Assembly (NCBI GenBank): GCA_018240595.1
Contig: JAFEFL010000055.1
Coordinates: 111,389-175,388, forward strand
Reading direction: 5' to 3'
DNA: 64,000 bases
From: Pseudomonadota bacterium
GTDB lineage: Bacteria; Pseudomonadota; Alphaproteobacteria; Rhizobiales; Xanthobacteraceae
Part shown: piece by piece, positions 1-7,956 of the stretch
Layout of the letters: each line of letters begins with the position of its first letter
How positions within the stretch are numbered: position 1 is the first letter of the stretch
Position numbers and translations under genes: made by a program
The notes under the pieces: generated by a model
Seen by the model: only the letters and a program-made list of their open reading frames with translations
Database searches by the model: none
What the model was told of the DNA's origin: nothing

Positions 1-15
1 CTGGGAGGACCGCTG

Positions 16-246
16 ATGGCCGCACTCGCAGTCAGTTTCTCGCCCGACCGCACCGCCTTGCTGCGCGGCCTTGTCGCCGGGCTCGCCTGGGGCCTCGTCA
101 TGGCCGCGGGCCTGCTCGGCATGGCCTATGCGCAATGCGGCCTCAGCTGCGACCTCGATGTCGCGACGACGACCGCGATCTGCGTCGCCACGGGCCTGGT
201 CGCGATCGGCCCGCTGGCGGCGCTCGCCCGCCGTCCGGCGCGCTAG
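16..246 (+). CDS. small two-helix membrane protein, unknown function
   Basis: The 76-residue product has two hydrophobic stretches (about residues 15-38 and 50-68), so it is probably a small inner-membrane protein. A GGAGG-like ribosome binding site lies 7-8 bases before the ATG, which supports the start. The segment between the helices has two cysteines close together (CGLSC), perhaps a disulfide or metal site. No family is recognised. It could be the last gene of an operon that begins left of the window. Confidence 0.6.
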   Translation: MAALAVSFSPDRTALLRGLVAGLAWGLVMAAGLLGMAYAQCGLSCDLDVATTTAICVATGLVAIGPLAALARRPAR

Positions 247-338
247 GCGATCCGGTCAAATTTCTTCAATTGCGGACGCGGCCGGTTTGAGGTGTTTATA
301 AGCGCCATAGAACCGGCCCTGCCCTCAGAGAGGAAATT

Positions 339-563
339 ATGACCCGCATCATTCTCGCCGCCTTGGTCCTGTCGCCGCTGGCGTTCACCGCTGCCTCGGC
401 ACAGGATTTCACCGCCGAACAGCGCGCCGCCTGCAAGGGCGATTACGAGAGCTTCTGCAAGGGCACCATGCCGGGCGGCGGCCGCGTCCTCGCCTGCCTC
501 TCCAAGAACAACGACAAGCTGTCGGCCGCCTGCAAGAAGGTCGTCGCCGACGCCAAGAAATAA
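339..563 (+). CDS. small exported cysteine-rich protein
   Basis: The 74-residue product starts with a clear signal peptide (MTRIILAALVLSPLAFTAASA, cleavage probably before QDF). The mature part is about 52 residues with four cysteines in a C-x8-C ... C-x8-C arrangement. This resembles the cysteine-rich-repeat (GLG1-like) small periplasmic proteins common in Rhizobiales, so two disulfides in the periplasm are likely. A GAGGAAAT ribosome binding site precedes the ATG, and a GC hairpin follows the stop. Function is unknown; the family assignment is by resemblance only. Confidence 0.75.
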   Translation: MTRIILAALVLSPLAFTAASAQDFTAEQRAACKGDYESFCKGTMPGGGRVLACLSKNNDKLSAACKKVVADAKK

Positions 564-579
564 AGCTGATGCCGTTCAC

Positions 580-604
580 GGCGGCTTGATCCGGGCCGCC
601 CTTT
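580..604 (+). terminator. possible Rho-independent terminator
   Basis: GGCGGC and GCCGCC pair across a 9-base loop just after the small exported cysteine-rich gene, followed by CTTT. The stem is short and the U tract weak, so this is a moderate candidate. Confidence 0.4.
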
Positions 605-665
605 GCGCTGGCGTTTGGCGTGCCTAACTATGGCACCCTTGCGCGACCCAGAGGGCGGCCTTCCC

Positions 666-1301
666 ATGAACAATGCCTCGATCGTCTTCACCCCCGCCGT
701 ACAGAAGGCGCAGGCCGAGCGCGGCTCGGCGCGCGCCTATGCGGATCGGGTCGCCGAGGGCTTCCCCGACACGGTGACGCCGGAGCTCGCCGCCTTCATC
801 GCCGAGCAGGACACGGCGTTTCTCGCCACCGCCACCAGGGACGGCGCGCCTTATATCCAGCACCGCGGCGGGCCGAAGGGCTTCATCAAGGTCATTGACG
901 AGAAGACTTTGGGCTTTGCCGACTATCGCGGCAACCGCCAGTACATCACGCTCGCCAATCTGAGCGAGAACGATCGCGCTTATCTGTTCCTGCTCGATCC
1001 GGCGCGCCGCCAGCGCATCAAGATCTGGGGCCACGCCCGCATCGTCGAGAACGACGCGGCGCTGGTCGAGAAATTGTTCGATGCCGGCTACAAGGCCAAG
1101 CCCGAACGCGCCATCCTGTTCACGGTGGACGCCTGGGACGTGAACTGCTCGCAGCACATCGTCACGCGCTTCACCGAAGCGGAAATCGCCGAGGCCATGG
1201 GCGGCGTCAGCCGCAAGATTGCCGAGCTCGAGGTCGAGAACGCGCGGCTCAAGGCGCTGTTGGCGCAAGCCGGGAAAACAACCGCCGACCCGTCATCCTG
1301 A
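666..1301 (+). CDS. pyridoxamine 5'-phosphate oxidase family (PPOX) FMN-binding protein
   Basis: The 211-residue protein has a split-barrel flavin-reductase/PPOX fold in its middle (about residues 35-150). The stretch TAFLATATRDGAPYIQHRGG and the later RIKIWGHARIV segment are typical of PPOX family members, which bind FMN or related cofactors. The true substrate cannot be read from sequence. The last 35 residues (EIAEAMGGVSRKIAELEVEN onwards) form a short coiled coil, suggesting oligomerisation. The ATG at 666 is preferred over an in-frame ATG at 603 because the domain and a GAGGG ribosome binding site fit the inner start. The stop codon lies inside a palindromic repeat, so the repeat may have trimmed or replaced the original C-terminus. 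Confidence 0.8.
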   Translation: MNNASIVFTPAVQKAQAERGSARAYADRVAEGFPDTVTPELAAFIAEQDTAFLATATRDGAPYIQHRGGPKGFIKVIDEKTLGFADYRGNRQYITLANLSENDRAYLFLLDPARRQRIKIWGHARIVENDAALVEKLFDAGYKAKPERAILFTVDAWDVNCSQHIVTRFTEAEIAEAMGGVSRKIAELEVENARLKALLAQAGKTTADPSS

Positions 1302-1430
1302 GGTGCCCGCGTGGCAAGGATGTCATGCCCCGCGAAGGCGGGGCATCCAGCCCTTCACTTGCTGAAAAACCAAGAGCTGGATCGTCCGCCTGCGCGGACA
1401 ATGACAGAAAGGATCGCACCTCAGGGTGAC
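1292..1430. repeat. nested palindromic intergenic repeat (copy A)
   Basis: An outer inverted pair, GTCATCCTGAGGTGC at 1292-1306 and GCACCTCAGGGTGAC at 1416-1430 (14 of 15 pair), encloses two further hairpins: TGCCCCGC/GGCGGGGCA at 1326-1345 and GTCCGC/GCGGAC at 1384-1399. This looks like one repeat family inserted into another. Its left end contains the stop codon of the PPOX gene. Confidence 0.75.
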
Positions 1431-1462
1431 GGATTCCGATCGAGATGTGCTATCGCTACGGC

Positions 1463-2005
1463 ATGAACCACGACGCCTACCCCGACACGTATATCCGCGG
1501 CATCCTCAACACCGTGAAGACCATCGCCATGGTCGGCTTTTCGCCGAACACAGTGCGGCCGAGCTACTTCGTCTTCAAGTATCTCACCGAGCGCGGCTTC
1601 AACGTGATCCCGATCAATCCGGGCCATGCCGGCAAGGAATTCCTCGGCTGCAAGTGCTACGCCACGCTCGGCGACGTGCCCGAGCCGATCGACATGGTCG
1701 ACATCTTCCGCGCGCCGCCATTCGTCACGCCGATCGTCGAGGAAGCGCTCAAGCTGAGCCCGAAGCCGCAAGTGATCTGGATGCAGCTCACCGTCCGCAA
1801 CGACGAAGCGGCGGCGCTGGCCGAAGCCGCCGGCCTAAAGGTCGTGATGGACCGCTGCCCCAAGATCGAATACGGCCGGCTGTCCTCGGAGATCTCCTGG
1901 ATGGGCATCAACTCACGCACGCTGTCGAACAAGCGCGCGCAGAATCTCGGCGGCGGCTTCCAGCGCATGGGGCTCAACCAGGCCGGCGGGAAAAAGAACG
2001 ACTAG
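1463..2005 (+). CDS. CoA-binding (YccU-type) Rossmann protein
   Basis: The 180-residue protein is a CoA_binding-domain protein of the YccU type. A Rossmann-like nucleotide-binding start (VKTIAMVGFSPNTVRPSYFV, residues about 14-33) is followed by the family-typical INPGHAGKEFLGCKCYATLGDVPEP and later VVMDRCPKIEY. Such proteins bind CoA or acyl-CoA, but their role is poorly defined. The start is uncertain: an in-frame ATG at 1445 would add MCYRYG, but MNHDAYPDTYIRGIL is the usual N-terminus in relatives. It lies just after the nested repeat and 160 bases before the OAH sulfhydrylase gene. Confidence 0.85.
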   Translation: MNHDAYPDTYIRGILNTVKTIAMVGFSPNTVRPSYFVFKYLTERGFNVIPINPGHAGKEFLGCKCYATLGDVPEPIDMVDIFRAPPFVTPIVEEALKLSPKPQVIWMQLTVRNDEAAALAEAAGLKVVMDRCPKIEYGRLSSEISWMGINSRTLSNKRAQNLGGGFQRMGLNQAGGKKND

Positions 2006-2081
2006 GCGGACCGCAGCCGCCGAAACGATTTTCCTTCCGGCGATACCGTTAAGGGCGTTTTCGCCTCGCCTGCGCCCAGCC

Positions 2082-2140
2082 TTGACGCCCGGCCCATCGC
2101 CCCCGTTTAATCCCGCCCAATTTGCCGGCGAGCCGCCGGC
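2082..2140 (+). promoter_or_regulatory. promoter and leader hairpin for the OAH sulfhydrylase gene
   Basis: TTGACG at 2082-2087 and TTTAAT at 2106-2111 are 18 bases apart and fit a sigma-70-type promoter. The predicted leader contains a perfect GCCGGC/GCCGGC hairpin with a 5-base loop (2124-2140), ending some 15 bases before the ribosome binding site. I looked for a SAM-II riboswitch, which is common upstream of alphaproteobacterial methionine genes, but the pseudoknot pattern is not visible. Confidence 0.5.
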
Positions 2141-2167
2141 CGCACCCAAGCCCCGCGAGGAAATCCC

Positions 2168-3451
2168 ATGGCCGACGCCGAACGCACCCCCGGATTTGAC
2201 ACGCTGGCCATCCATGCCGGCGCCAAGCCCGATCCGACCACCGGCGCCCGGGCGACGCCGATCTACCAGACCGCATCCTATGTGTTCGACGACGTCGATC
2301 ACGCCGCCTCGCTGTTCGGTCTGCAAGCCTTCGGCAATATCTACACCCGCATCGGCAATCCGACCTGCGCCGTGCTCGAGGAGCGCGTCGCCGCGCTCGA
2401 AGGCGGCACCGCCGGTCTGGCCGTCGCCTCCGGCCATGCCGCGCAGGTCATCGTCATGCAGACGCTGCTGCAGCCGGGCGACGAGTTCATCGCCTCGCGC
2501 AAGCTCTATGGCGGCTCGATCAACCAGTTCAACCACGCCTTCAAGAGCTTCGGCTGGAACGTGGTGTGGGCCGATCCGGACGACATCTCCTCGTTCGAGC
2601 GCGCACTGTCGCCGAAGACCAAGGCGATCTTCGTCGAATCGATCGCCAATCCCGGCGGCACCGTGACCGATCTCGAGCCGATCGGTGCCATTGCCCGCAA
2701 GGCCGGCGTGCCGTTCATCGTCGATAACACTTTGGCGACGCCTTACCTGTGCAAGCCGATCGACTTCGGCGCCGACGTCGTCGTGCACTCGCTCACCAAA
2801 TTCCTCGGCGGCCACGGCAACTCGATCGGCGGCATCATCATCGACGCCGGCACCTTCAACTGGTCGCGCGACAAGAAGTATCCGATGCTGTGCGAGCCGC
2901 GTCCGGAATATGCCGGCATCGTGCTGCACGAGACGTTCGGCAACTTCGCGTTCGCCATCGCCTGCCGCGTGCTCGGCCTGCGCGATCTGGGACCCGCGCT
3001 GTCGCCGTTCAACGCCTTCCTGATCTCGACCGGCATCGAGACGCTGCCGCTGCGCATGCAGCGCCATTGCGACAACGCGCTCGCCGTCGCCGATTTCCTG
3101 TCGACGCATCCGGCGGTCGCCTGGGTCAGCTATGGCGGGCTCGCCGGCGACAAATATCACGGCCTCGCCAAAAAATACGTGCCGAAGGGCTGCGGCGCGG
3201 TGATGACGGTCGGCCTCAAGGGCGGCTACGACGCCGGCGTCAAGCTGGTGTCGAACGTCAAATTGTTCTCGCATCTGGCCAATATCGGCGACACCAAGTC
3301 GCTGATCATCCACCCGGCTTCGACCACGCACCGGCAGTTGTCGGACGAACAGAAGACCAAGGCCGGCGCTGGACCGGATGTGGTGCGCCTGTCGATCGGC
3401 ATCGAGGACAAGGCCGACATCATCGCCGACCTCGATCAGGGACTGAAGTAA
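2168..3451 (+). CDS. metY: O-acetylhomoserine aminocarboxypropyltransferase (sulfhydrylase)
   Basis: The 427-residue protein is a Cys/Met-metabolism PLP enzyme. It starts with the family pattern FDTLAIHAGAKPDPTTGARA, has the YTRIGNPT active-site loop near residue 58, and the PLP lysine in HSLTKFLGGHG (about residue 210). Length and the long insert after residue 230 (EYAGIVLHETFGNFAFAIAC) match the MetY group rather than the shorter MetB/MetZ group. It should make homocysteine from O-acetylhomoserine and sulfide (direct sulfhydrylation) in the cytoplasm. A GAGGAAAT ribosome binding site supports the start. It appears monocistronic, with its own promoter upstream. Confidence 0.92.
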   Translation: MADAERTPGFDTLAIHAGAKPDPTTGARATPIYQTASYVFDDVDHAASLFGLQAFGNIYTRIGNPTCAVLEERVAALEGGTAGLAVASGHAAQVIVMQTLLQPGDEFIASRKLYGGSINQFNHAFKSFGWNVVWADPDDISSFERALSPKTKAIFVESIANPGGTVTDLEPIGAIARKAGVPFIVDNTLATPYLCKPIDFGADVVVHSLTKFLGGHGNSIGGIIIDAGTFNWSRDKKYPMLCEPRPEYAGIVLHETFGNFAFAIACRVLGLRDLGPALSPFNAFLISTGIETLPLRMQRHCDNALAVADFLSTHPAVAWVSYGGLAGDKYHGLAKKYVPKGCGAVMTVGLKGGYDAGVKLVSNVKLFSHLANIGDTKSLIIHPASTTHRQLSDEQKTKAGAGPDVVRLSIGIEDKADIIADLDQGLK

Positions 3452-3453
3452 GC

Positions 3454-4302
3454 ATGCTTCGTCATTCCGGGGCGCGAGCGTCAGCGAGCGAACCCGGAAT
3501 CCAGCGACACGCTCATCCGACTGGGCTGGATTCCGGGTCCGCCGCTCTCGCGGCGTCCCGGAATGACTGGGTTGGATTGATTGTCGCGGCGCTTTTGATG
3601 ACGCCGTCAATCGCGGCCGCGCAGACGCCCCTCGTCCACCTGCGCGACATCGATCCCAGCATCCGCCAGGAGATGCATTACGCCGGCCGCGACAATTTCA
3701 CCGGCCGGCCGCTGCCCGGCTACGACGCCGGCGAATGCCTGCTGCGCAGGTCCGTCGCCCTGGCGCTCAAACGCGTTCAGGCCGATGTCGTCAAAGCCGG
3801 CTATTCGCTCAAGGTCTATGACTGCTACCGGCCGACGCGCGCCGTCGCCGCCATGGCCACCTGGGCGCGCAACCCGCACGCCATGCCCGACACGTCGCGG
3901 TTCTATCCCGGCCTCGACAAATCGAAGCTGTTCGCGCTTGGCTACATCTCCGGCCACTCGGCGCATTCGCGCGGCGTCGCCATCGATCTCACCGTGGTGC
4001 CGCTGAAGGCAGCGCCGGTCGCCGCGTTCGATCCCGGCAAACGCTACGGCCCCTGCACCGCGCCGGCGGCCGATCGCGCGCCCGACGACTCGCTCGACAT
4101 GGGCACCGGCTTCGATTGCTTCAGCGTCAAGAGCTGGACCGCCAGCGGTTCGATCACGCCGGCGCAGAAGGCGAACCGCCGCGTGCTGTGGGACGCCATG
4201 CACCGCCACGGCTTCACCAACTACAAGCGTGAATGGTGGCACTTCTCCTATGACCGCGCCGACGACGGCGTCGCCTTCGATACGCCGATCACGAAGCGGT
4301 AG
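3454..4302 (+). CDS. D-alanyl-D-alanine dipeptidase (VanX/DdpX family), exported
   Basis: This is a zinc D,D-dipeptidase of peptidase family M15D. The zinc/catalytic motifs are intact: SAHSRGVAID (first His and Asp ligands) and EWWHF (catalytic Glu and last His ligand). It should cleave D-Ala-D-Ala, probably in the periplasm, for cell-wall dipeptide recycling rather than vancomycin resistance. A hydrophobic segment ending SIAAAQ (nucleotides about 3577-3624) looks like a signal peptide. The start is unclear. The ATG at 3454 gives a leader almost wholly encoded by a palindromic repeat (3461-3567), and its Arg would form the signal peptide n-region. A TTG at 3577 or ATG at 3598 would avoid the repeat but leave a poor signal. 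Confidence 0.85.
   Translation: MLRHSGARASASEPGIQRHAHPTGLDSGSAALAASRNDWVGLIVAALLMTPSIAAAQTPLVHLRDIDPSIRQEMHYAGRDNFTGRPLPGYDAGECLLRRSVALALKRVQADVVKAGYSLKVYDCYRPTRAVAAMATWARNPHAMPDTSRFYPGLDKSKLFALGYISGHSAHSRGVAIDLTVVPLKAAPVAAFDPGKRYGPCTAPAADRAPDDSLDMGTGFDCFSVKSWTASGSITPAQKANRRVLWDAMHRHGFTNYKREWWHFSYDRADDGVAFDTPITKR
3461..3567. repeat. palindromic repeat (copy B), overlapping the VanX-type reading frame
   Basis: GTCATTCCGGG at 3461-3471 is exactly inverted as CCCGGAATGAC at 3557-3567, with a second inverted pair inside (CCCGGAATCCAG and CTGGATTCCGGG). It is open in the frame of the downstream dipeptidase gene. Confidence 0.8.
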
Positions 4303-4308
4303 GCGAGC

Positions 4309-4527
4309 TCACATACCCGCCGCGTGCACCACGCTGATCAGGCCGTGCAACACGGCCGACAGCACATAGCAGCGGCAGAGCCCCCCATGATCGTTGCGGG
4401 CCGCGGCAACCGCGGCACCCCCGTAGGTACCCGCCAGCAGGCTATAGAGCGCACAGGTCGGATCGAGCAACACCGCCGCGCCGTAAAGACCATTCAGGTG
4501 ATCGAGAAGAGCGTTGAGGACCAGCAT
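4309..4527 (-). CDS. small hydrophobic protein, unknown
   Basis: The 72-residue predicted product is mostly hydrophobic, with two likely membrane segments (about residues 13-42 and 50-70). On the minus strand an AAGGGAG ribosome binding site sits 8 bases before the ATG, which supports translation. It lies tail-to-tail with the dipeptidase gene and head-to-head with the STAND gene at 4689. No family is recognised; it may be a real small gene or a chance frame in high-GC DNA. Confidence 0.45.
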   Translation of the reverse strand: MLVLNALLDHLNGLYGAAVLLDPTCALYSLLAGTYGGAAVAAARNDHGGLCRCYVLSAVLHGLISVVHAAGM

Positions 4528-4688
4528 TGGAAGAGACTCCCTTTTGGGTTGCTGGTCGCCTAAAGTTCACACTGCGCGGGAAACGTCGCCGCCTCCGAGG
4601 GCAAGACGGTCGGAGCCAGGGAAAGGCCGGTGTTTCCTCGGAAAACGGACGGAAACCGACCGGAAAGGCTCTGGCGAGAGGTTGCGGC

Positions 4689-7274
4689 GTGGCGTCAAAA
4701 AGACGAATGCTTCAGCATTCGAACCCAGCGAAGGAAACCTTCGGCCAGTGCCTTGACTGGCACCTTGAGCGCGGCACCCGGCCCGACGGCACGACAGCGG
4801 CCAAAGGCGTGCCGTGGGGCAACAAAGACTTTGCCAAGGCCGTCGGCGCCAGGAGTAGTGAAGGCGTCAAGAACGAGCGCACCATCCGCAACTGGCGTAA
4901 CGGCGATACTCGCCCCAGCCCCACGGACTTCCACGCCATCCTGCTTGTCCTGTTCGGGAGCAATGCGGATTACGCCGGCTGGAAAAGCGAACTGACCGAC
5001 AAATATCACACCGATCGCGGCGTGCTGCCGGACAGCGCTCCGCCCGCTCTGACGCGTCAAGTGACACGCCCGACCAAACCGCTGCGCTGCCTCGGTCGCG
5101 ACGACGATCTCAAGCCGGTGGTCGACGGTTTGACCGCAACCTCGGACGCCATCGCCGTGCTGGTGCTGGGCGGTCCCGGCATGGGCAAGACGACTTTGAC
5201 GCGGCAAGCCGCCAATGAGCCGGCCGTGGTGGCGCTCTATGGCGAGCGCCGCTGGTTCGTCGAACTCGAAACGGCGACCGACGCCACCACCGCCGAAACG
5301 GCAGTCGTCACCGCGCTCGGGCTCGATCCGGCCAAGGCCAAAATTGACGATGCCCTGAGTATTCTCGCCGAAGTCTCCGGCCTCCTCATCCTCGACAATC
5401 TCGAAACGCCCTTTGAGGGCACGCCACAGGCTATCGAGGACCTGCTGTCGCGCTTGCATCAGGTCCCTAGACTGGCCCTGCTCGCGTCCATTCGCGGCAA
5501 TGAGCCGCCGCACGGCCTGCGCTGGAGCAGGCAACGCACCATGAATCCGCTCTACGATCCGTTTGACCGCGAGCTGTTCCTCGACATCGCCTCCGATATC
5601 AAGCCGGACGATCCGCATCTTACGCGGCTGCTCGCTGAACTCGGCGGCGTTCCGTTGGCCATCGAACTGGTCGCCCACCAGGCGGCATCACACGACACGC
5701 TCGCCGCCGTTTACGACCAGTGGCAGAAGGTTGGCGTGGGCCTGGCGCAGCGCCGCGGCATCGCGCCGTCGCGCTTGACCGCGCTCGACCGCTCGCTTGA
5801 ACTGTCTATTCAATCGCCGCGGTTGGGTGATGCGGGCCGCCGCTTGTTCGGACTTTTAGGCATTTCGCCGGCCGGACTATGCGGCGAGGATATCAAGGCC
5901 TTGCTTGGCGACAACGCCTTCGCAGCGCGGCAAGGGCTGCTCGACTGCGGGCTGAGTATCGAGCGCGACGGCCGGCTCGATCTGCTGCCGCCGGTTCGCG
6001 ACTTTGCACGTCGCTCGCACGAACCACCCGACAGTGAGCTGCAATCCTGGCGTCACAATTTTATGGCTTTGGCAGAGCAAGGAACTCAAATTGGCGGGCC
6101 CGACGGCGCGATGGCCTTGAAGCGATTGATGCCCGAGATACCGAATGTCGATTCGGCGCTGCGTGCACTCCTCATGGGCACAGATTTTGAAGATCTGCGT
6201 GTTGCGGTAGCAGGCGTCGCCAAAGCGATGGCATGGTCGGGCCTCGGAACGCCGCGGATTCTGCGCGAATTCGCAGCAACTTGCCATTCGTCCGACGACA
6301 TCTTCGGTGAGGCCACATGCCTCAAGAGCCTCGGCGACATCGCGCTGCGCCGCTCCGACTACAACGCCGCGGGGGAAGCTTACGAAGACGCATTGGCACT
6401 CTACCGCAAGATCGACAGCATCCTCGGCGAAGCCAATTGCATCCAGAGCCTTGGCGACATGGCGCTGCTCCGCTCAGACCACGACACCGCGCGCAGCGCC
6501 TACGAAGAAGCGCTGTCGCTCTACCGCGAGATCGCCGACATTCTCGGCGAGGCCAATTGCATCAGAAGCCTCGGCGACATCGCGTTTTACCGGTACGATC
6601 ACGACGCCGCGCGCAGGGCCTACGAAGAAGCGCTGCCGCTCTTCCGCAAGGTTCGCGACATTCTCGGCGAGGCCAATTGCATTGCGAACCTCGGCAACGT
6701 CGCGCTGCGCCGCTCCGACTACAACGCCGCGCGGGAAGCTTACGAAGACGCACTGACACTCTTCCGCAAGGTCGGCGACATTCTCGGTGAGGCTAATTGC
6801 ATCCGGCGCCTCGGCGACATGGCATTTGTGCGCTCGGACGAAGATGCCGCGCGCAGGGCTTACGAAGAGGCGCTCCCGCTCTACCGCAAGGTCGGCAGCA
6901 TTCTTGGCGAAGCCAACTGCATCAGGGGCCTCGGCAATATCGCGCAGAAATACTCGGACCACGAAACTGCGCGCCAACACTACACCTTGGCACTCGGCCT
7001 CTATGAGCGCATCCCCGAACCGCACAGTATCGGCTGGACGTATTTTGCGCGCGCGACCGCGAGCCAGACGGATCAGCAGGACAACGACTTGGCCGCGGCT
7101 CGGCAGGCGTGGCTTTCGATTGGCCGCTCGGATCTTGTCGAAAAATATATCGATCCGATCGCCGGACTGAGCAAGTCCGGCCCCAAAGTTTCGAAGACGC
7201 CTACTTCTTCAGCGTCTTCGCCACGTAATCGGCGATCCGCGCCAAGGTCGCGTCCTGCGTCCAGATCGCGGTGA
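4689..7274 (+). CDS. XRE-like/NB-ARC/TPR STAND NTPase
   Basis: The product is about 861 residues in three parts. Residues about 15-90 look like an XRE-type helix-turn-helix (FAKAVG ... RTIRNWRNGDTRPS). Residues about 135-530 are a STAND NTPase: P-loop GGPGMGKTT near 161, Walker B LLILDNLE near 231, and the GVPLAIEL (GxP) motif near 319. Residues about 538-777 are six 40-residue TPR units, each with a GEANC-like start and one cysteine. STAND proteins are ligand-switched oligomerising ATPases in regulation, immunity or cell death; which applies is unknown. The GTG at 4689 is chosen because GAGAGG lies 7 bases before it; an ATG at 4527 would add 54 basic, poorly conserved-looking residues. The last 24 codons run antisense through the crotonase gene, so the natural C-terminus may be lost. 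Confidence 0.85.
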   Translation: MASKRRMLQHSNPAKETFGQCLDWHLERGTRPDGTTAAKGVPWGNKDFAKAVGARSSEGVKNERTIRNWRNGDTRPSPTDFHAILLVLFGSNADYAGWKSELTDKYHTDRGVLPDSAPPALTRQVTRPTKPLRCLGRDDDLKPVVDGLTATSDAIAVLVLGGPGMGKTTLTRQAANEPAVVALYGERRWFVELETATDATTAETAVVTALGLDPAKAKIDDALSILAEVSGLLILDNLETPFEGTPQAIEDLLSRLHQVPRLALLASIRGNEPPHGLRWSRQRTMNPLYDPFDRELFLDIASDIKPDDPHLTRLLAELGGVPLAIELVAHQAASHDTLAAVYDQWQKVGVGLAQRRGIAPSRLTALDRSLELSIQSPRLGDAGRRLFGLLGISPAGLCGEDIKALLGDNAFAARQGLLDCGLSIERDGRLDLLPPVRDFARRSHEPPDSELQSWRHNFMALAEQGTQIGGPDGAMALKRLMPEIPNVDSALRALLMGTDFEDLRVAVAGVAKAMAWSGLGTPRILREFAATCHSSDDIFGEATCLKSLGDIALRRSDYNAAGEAYEDALALYRKIDSILGEANCIQSLGDMALLRSDHDTARSAYEEALSLYREIADILGEANCIRSLGDIAFYRYDHDAARRAYEEALPLFRKVRDILGEANCIANLGNVALRRSDYNAAREAYEDALTLFRKVGDILGEANCIRRLGDMAFVRSDEDAARRAYEEALPLYRKVGSILGEANCIRGLGNIAQKYSDHETARQHYTLALGLYERIPEPHSIGWTYFARATASQTDQQDNDLAAARQAWLSIGRSDLVEKYIDPIAGLSKSGPKVSKTPTSSASSPRNRRSAPRSRPASRSR
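6301..7020 (+). repeat. six tandem 120-bp TPR-coding units
   Basis: Units begin at 6301, 6421, 6541, 6661, 6781 and 6901 with exact 120-base spacing. Each carries a version of CTCGGCGAGGCCAATTGCAT. Units 1 and 4 share a 31-base identical stretch (6341-6371 and 6701-6731), which suggests duplication of a three-unit block. The array codes for the TPR domain of the STAND protein. Confidence 0.9.
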
Positions 7275-7956
7275 CGGCTTCGTCGGTCGCGGCGCCGCTT
7301 GCCGCCAAACGCTCGGCCGCCGGCTGGCGAATTTGCATCTTGGTTCGGGCGAAGGCTTCCGGCGACAGCGACGCATAAGTCCGCGCCAGCCGCACCGCGC
7401 GCGGCATCAGCTCCCAGCCGTCGACCACCTCGTCGACCCAGCCCTTGATCAGGGCGTCGTCGCTGGCATAGGTCGCGGCGCCGAGCGCGAATTCCTGCAG
7501 ATAGCGCGGCGGCACCACCGTGCGCACGATCTCGAAGGCCAGCGCCGGCAGCGGCACGCCGACCTGCAATTCGGTGATGCCGACATTGCCGCTGTAGCGC
7601 GCCATGACCCGGCGATCGGCGCAGGCCGCCAGCACCGCGCCGCCGGCAATGGCGTGGCCGTTGACCGCGGCCACCACCGGCTTCGGGCAGAAAAACACAG
7701 CGTCATAGAGCTTGTGCAGCAGCGGCAGGAAGTCTCGGACGTATCGAGCGCCGCCGGCGCCGACGCGCTTGAGATCGACACCGGCGGAGAAGATCTTGCC
7801 CTGCCCCGTGAGCACCACCGCCCTGATCTCGGCATTGCCGCGCAGTTCATTGAACAGCAACGCCAGCGCCTCGCAGAACTCGGCATCGAGCGCGTTGGCC
7901 TTGCCGTGCTCCAGGGTGACGATGGCGACGCCGTCGTCGAGGCGCATGCCGATCAT
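7201..7956 (-). CDS. enoyl-CoA hydratase/isomerase family (crotonase) protein
   Basis: The 251-residue protein has the crotonase fold. The substrate-binding [12 protein letters not shown] segment (residues about 55-66) and the oxyanion-hole [18 protein letters not shown] (about 95-112) are present. The second catalytic Glu of true hydratases is not obvious: [15 protein letters not shown] has one Glu before the QVGVP turn. The reaction is therefore unassigned. Its ATG overlaps the ctaA stop codon as ATGA (7953-7956), so translation is probably coupled to ctaA. The 3' end overlaps the tail of the convergent STAND gene by 74 bases. Confidence 0.85.
   Translation of the reverse strand: MIGMRLDDGVAIVTLEHGKANALDAEFCEALALLFNELRGNAEIRAVVLTGQGKIFSAGVDLKRVGAGGARYVRDFLPLLHKLYDAVFFCPKPVVAAVNGHAIAGGAVLAACADRRVMARYSGNVGITELQVGVPLPALAFEIVRTVVPPRYLQEFALGAATYASDDALIKGWVDEVVDGWELMPRAVRLARTYASLSPEAFARTKMQIRQPAAERLAASGAATDEAVTAIWTQDATLARIADYVAKTLKK

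Noticed and set aside
2006..2167. SAM-II riboswitch upstream of the OAH sulfhydrylase gene
   Set aside because: A promoter and a simple hairpin are visible, but the conserved pseudoknot bases are not.
1913..3610. Long minus-strand frame (565 codons) opposite the OAH sulfhydrylase
   Set aside because: It is the antisense shadow of a clear enzyme gene in high-GC DNA, with Arg/Asp-rich, non-globular composition.
4527..4688. Upstream ATG extension of the STAND protein
   Set aside because: The added residues are basic and low-complexity, while GTG 4689 has a well-placed ribosome binding site.
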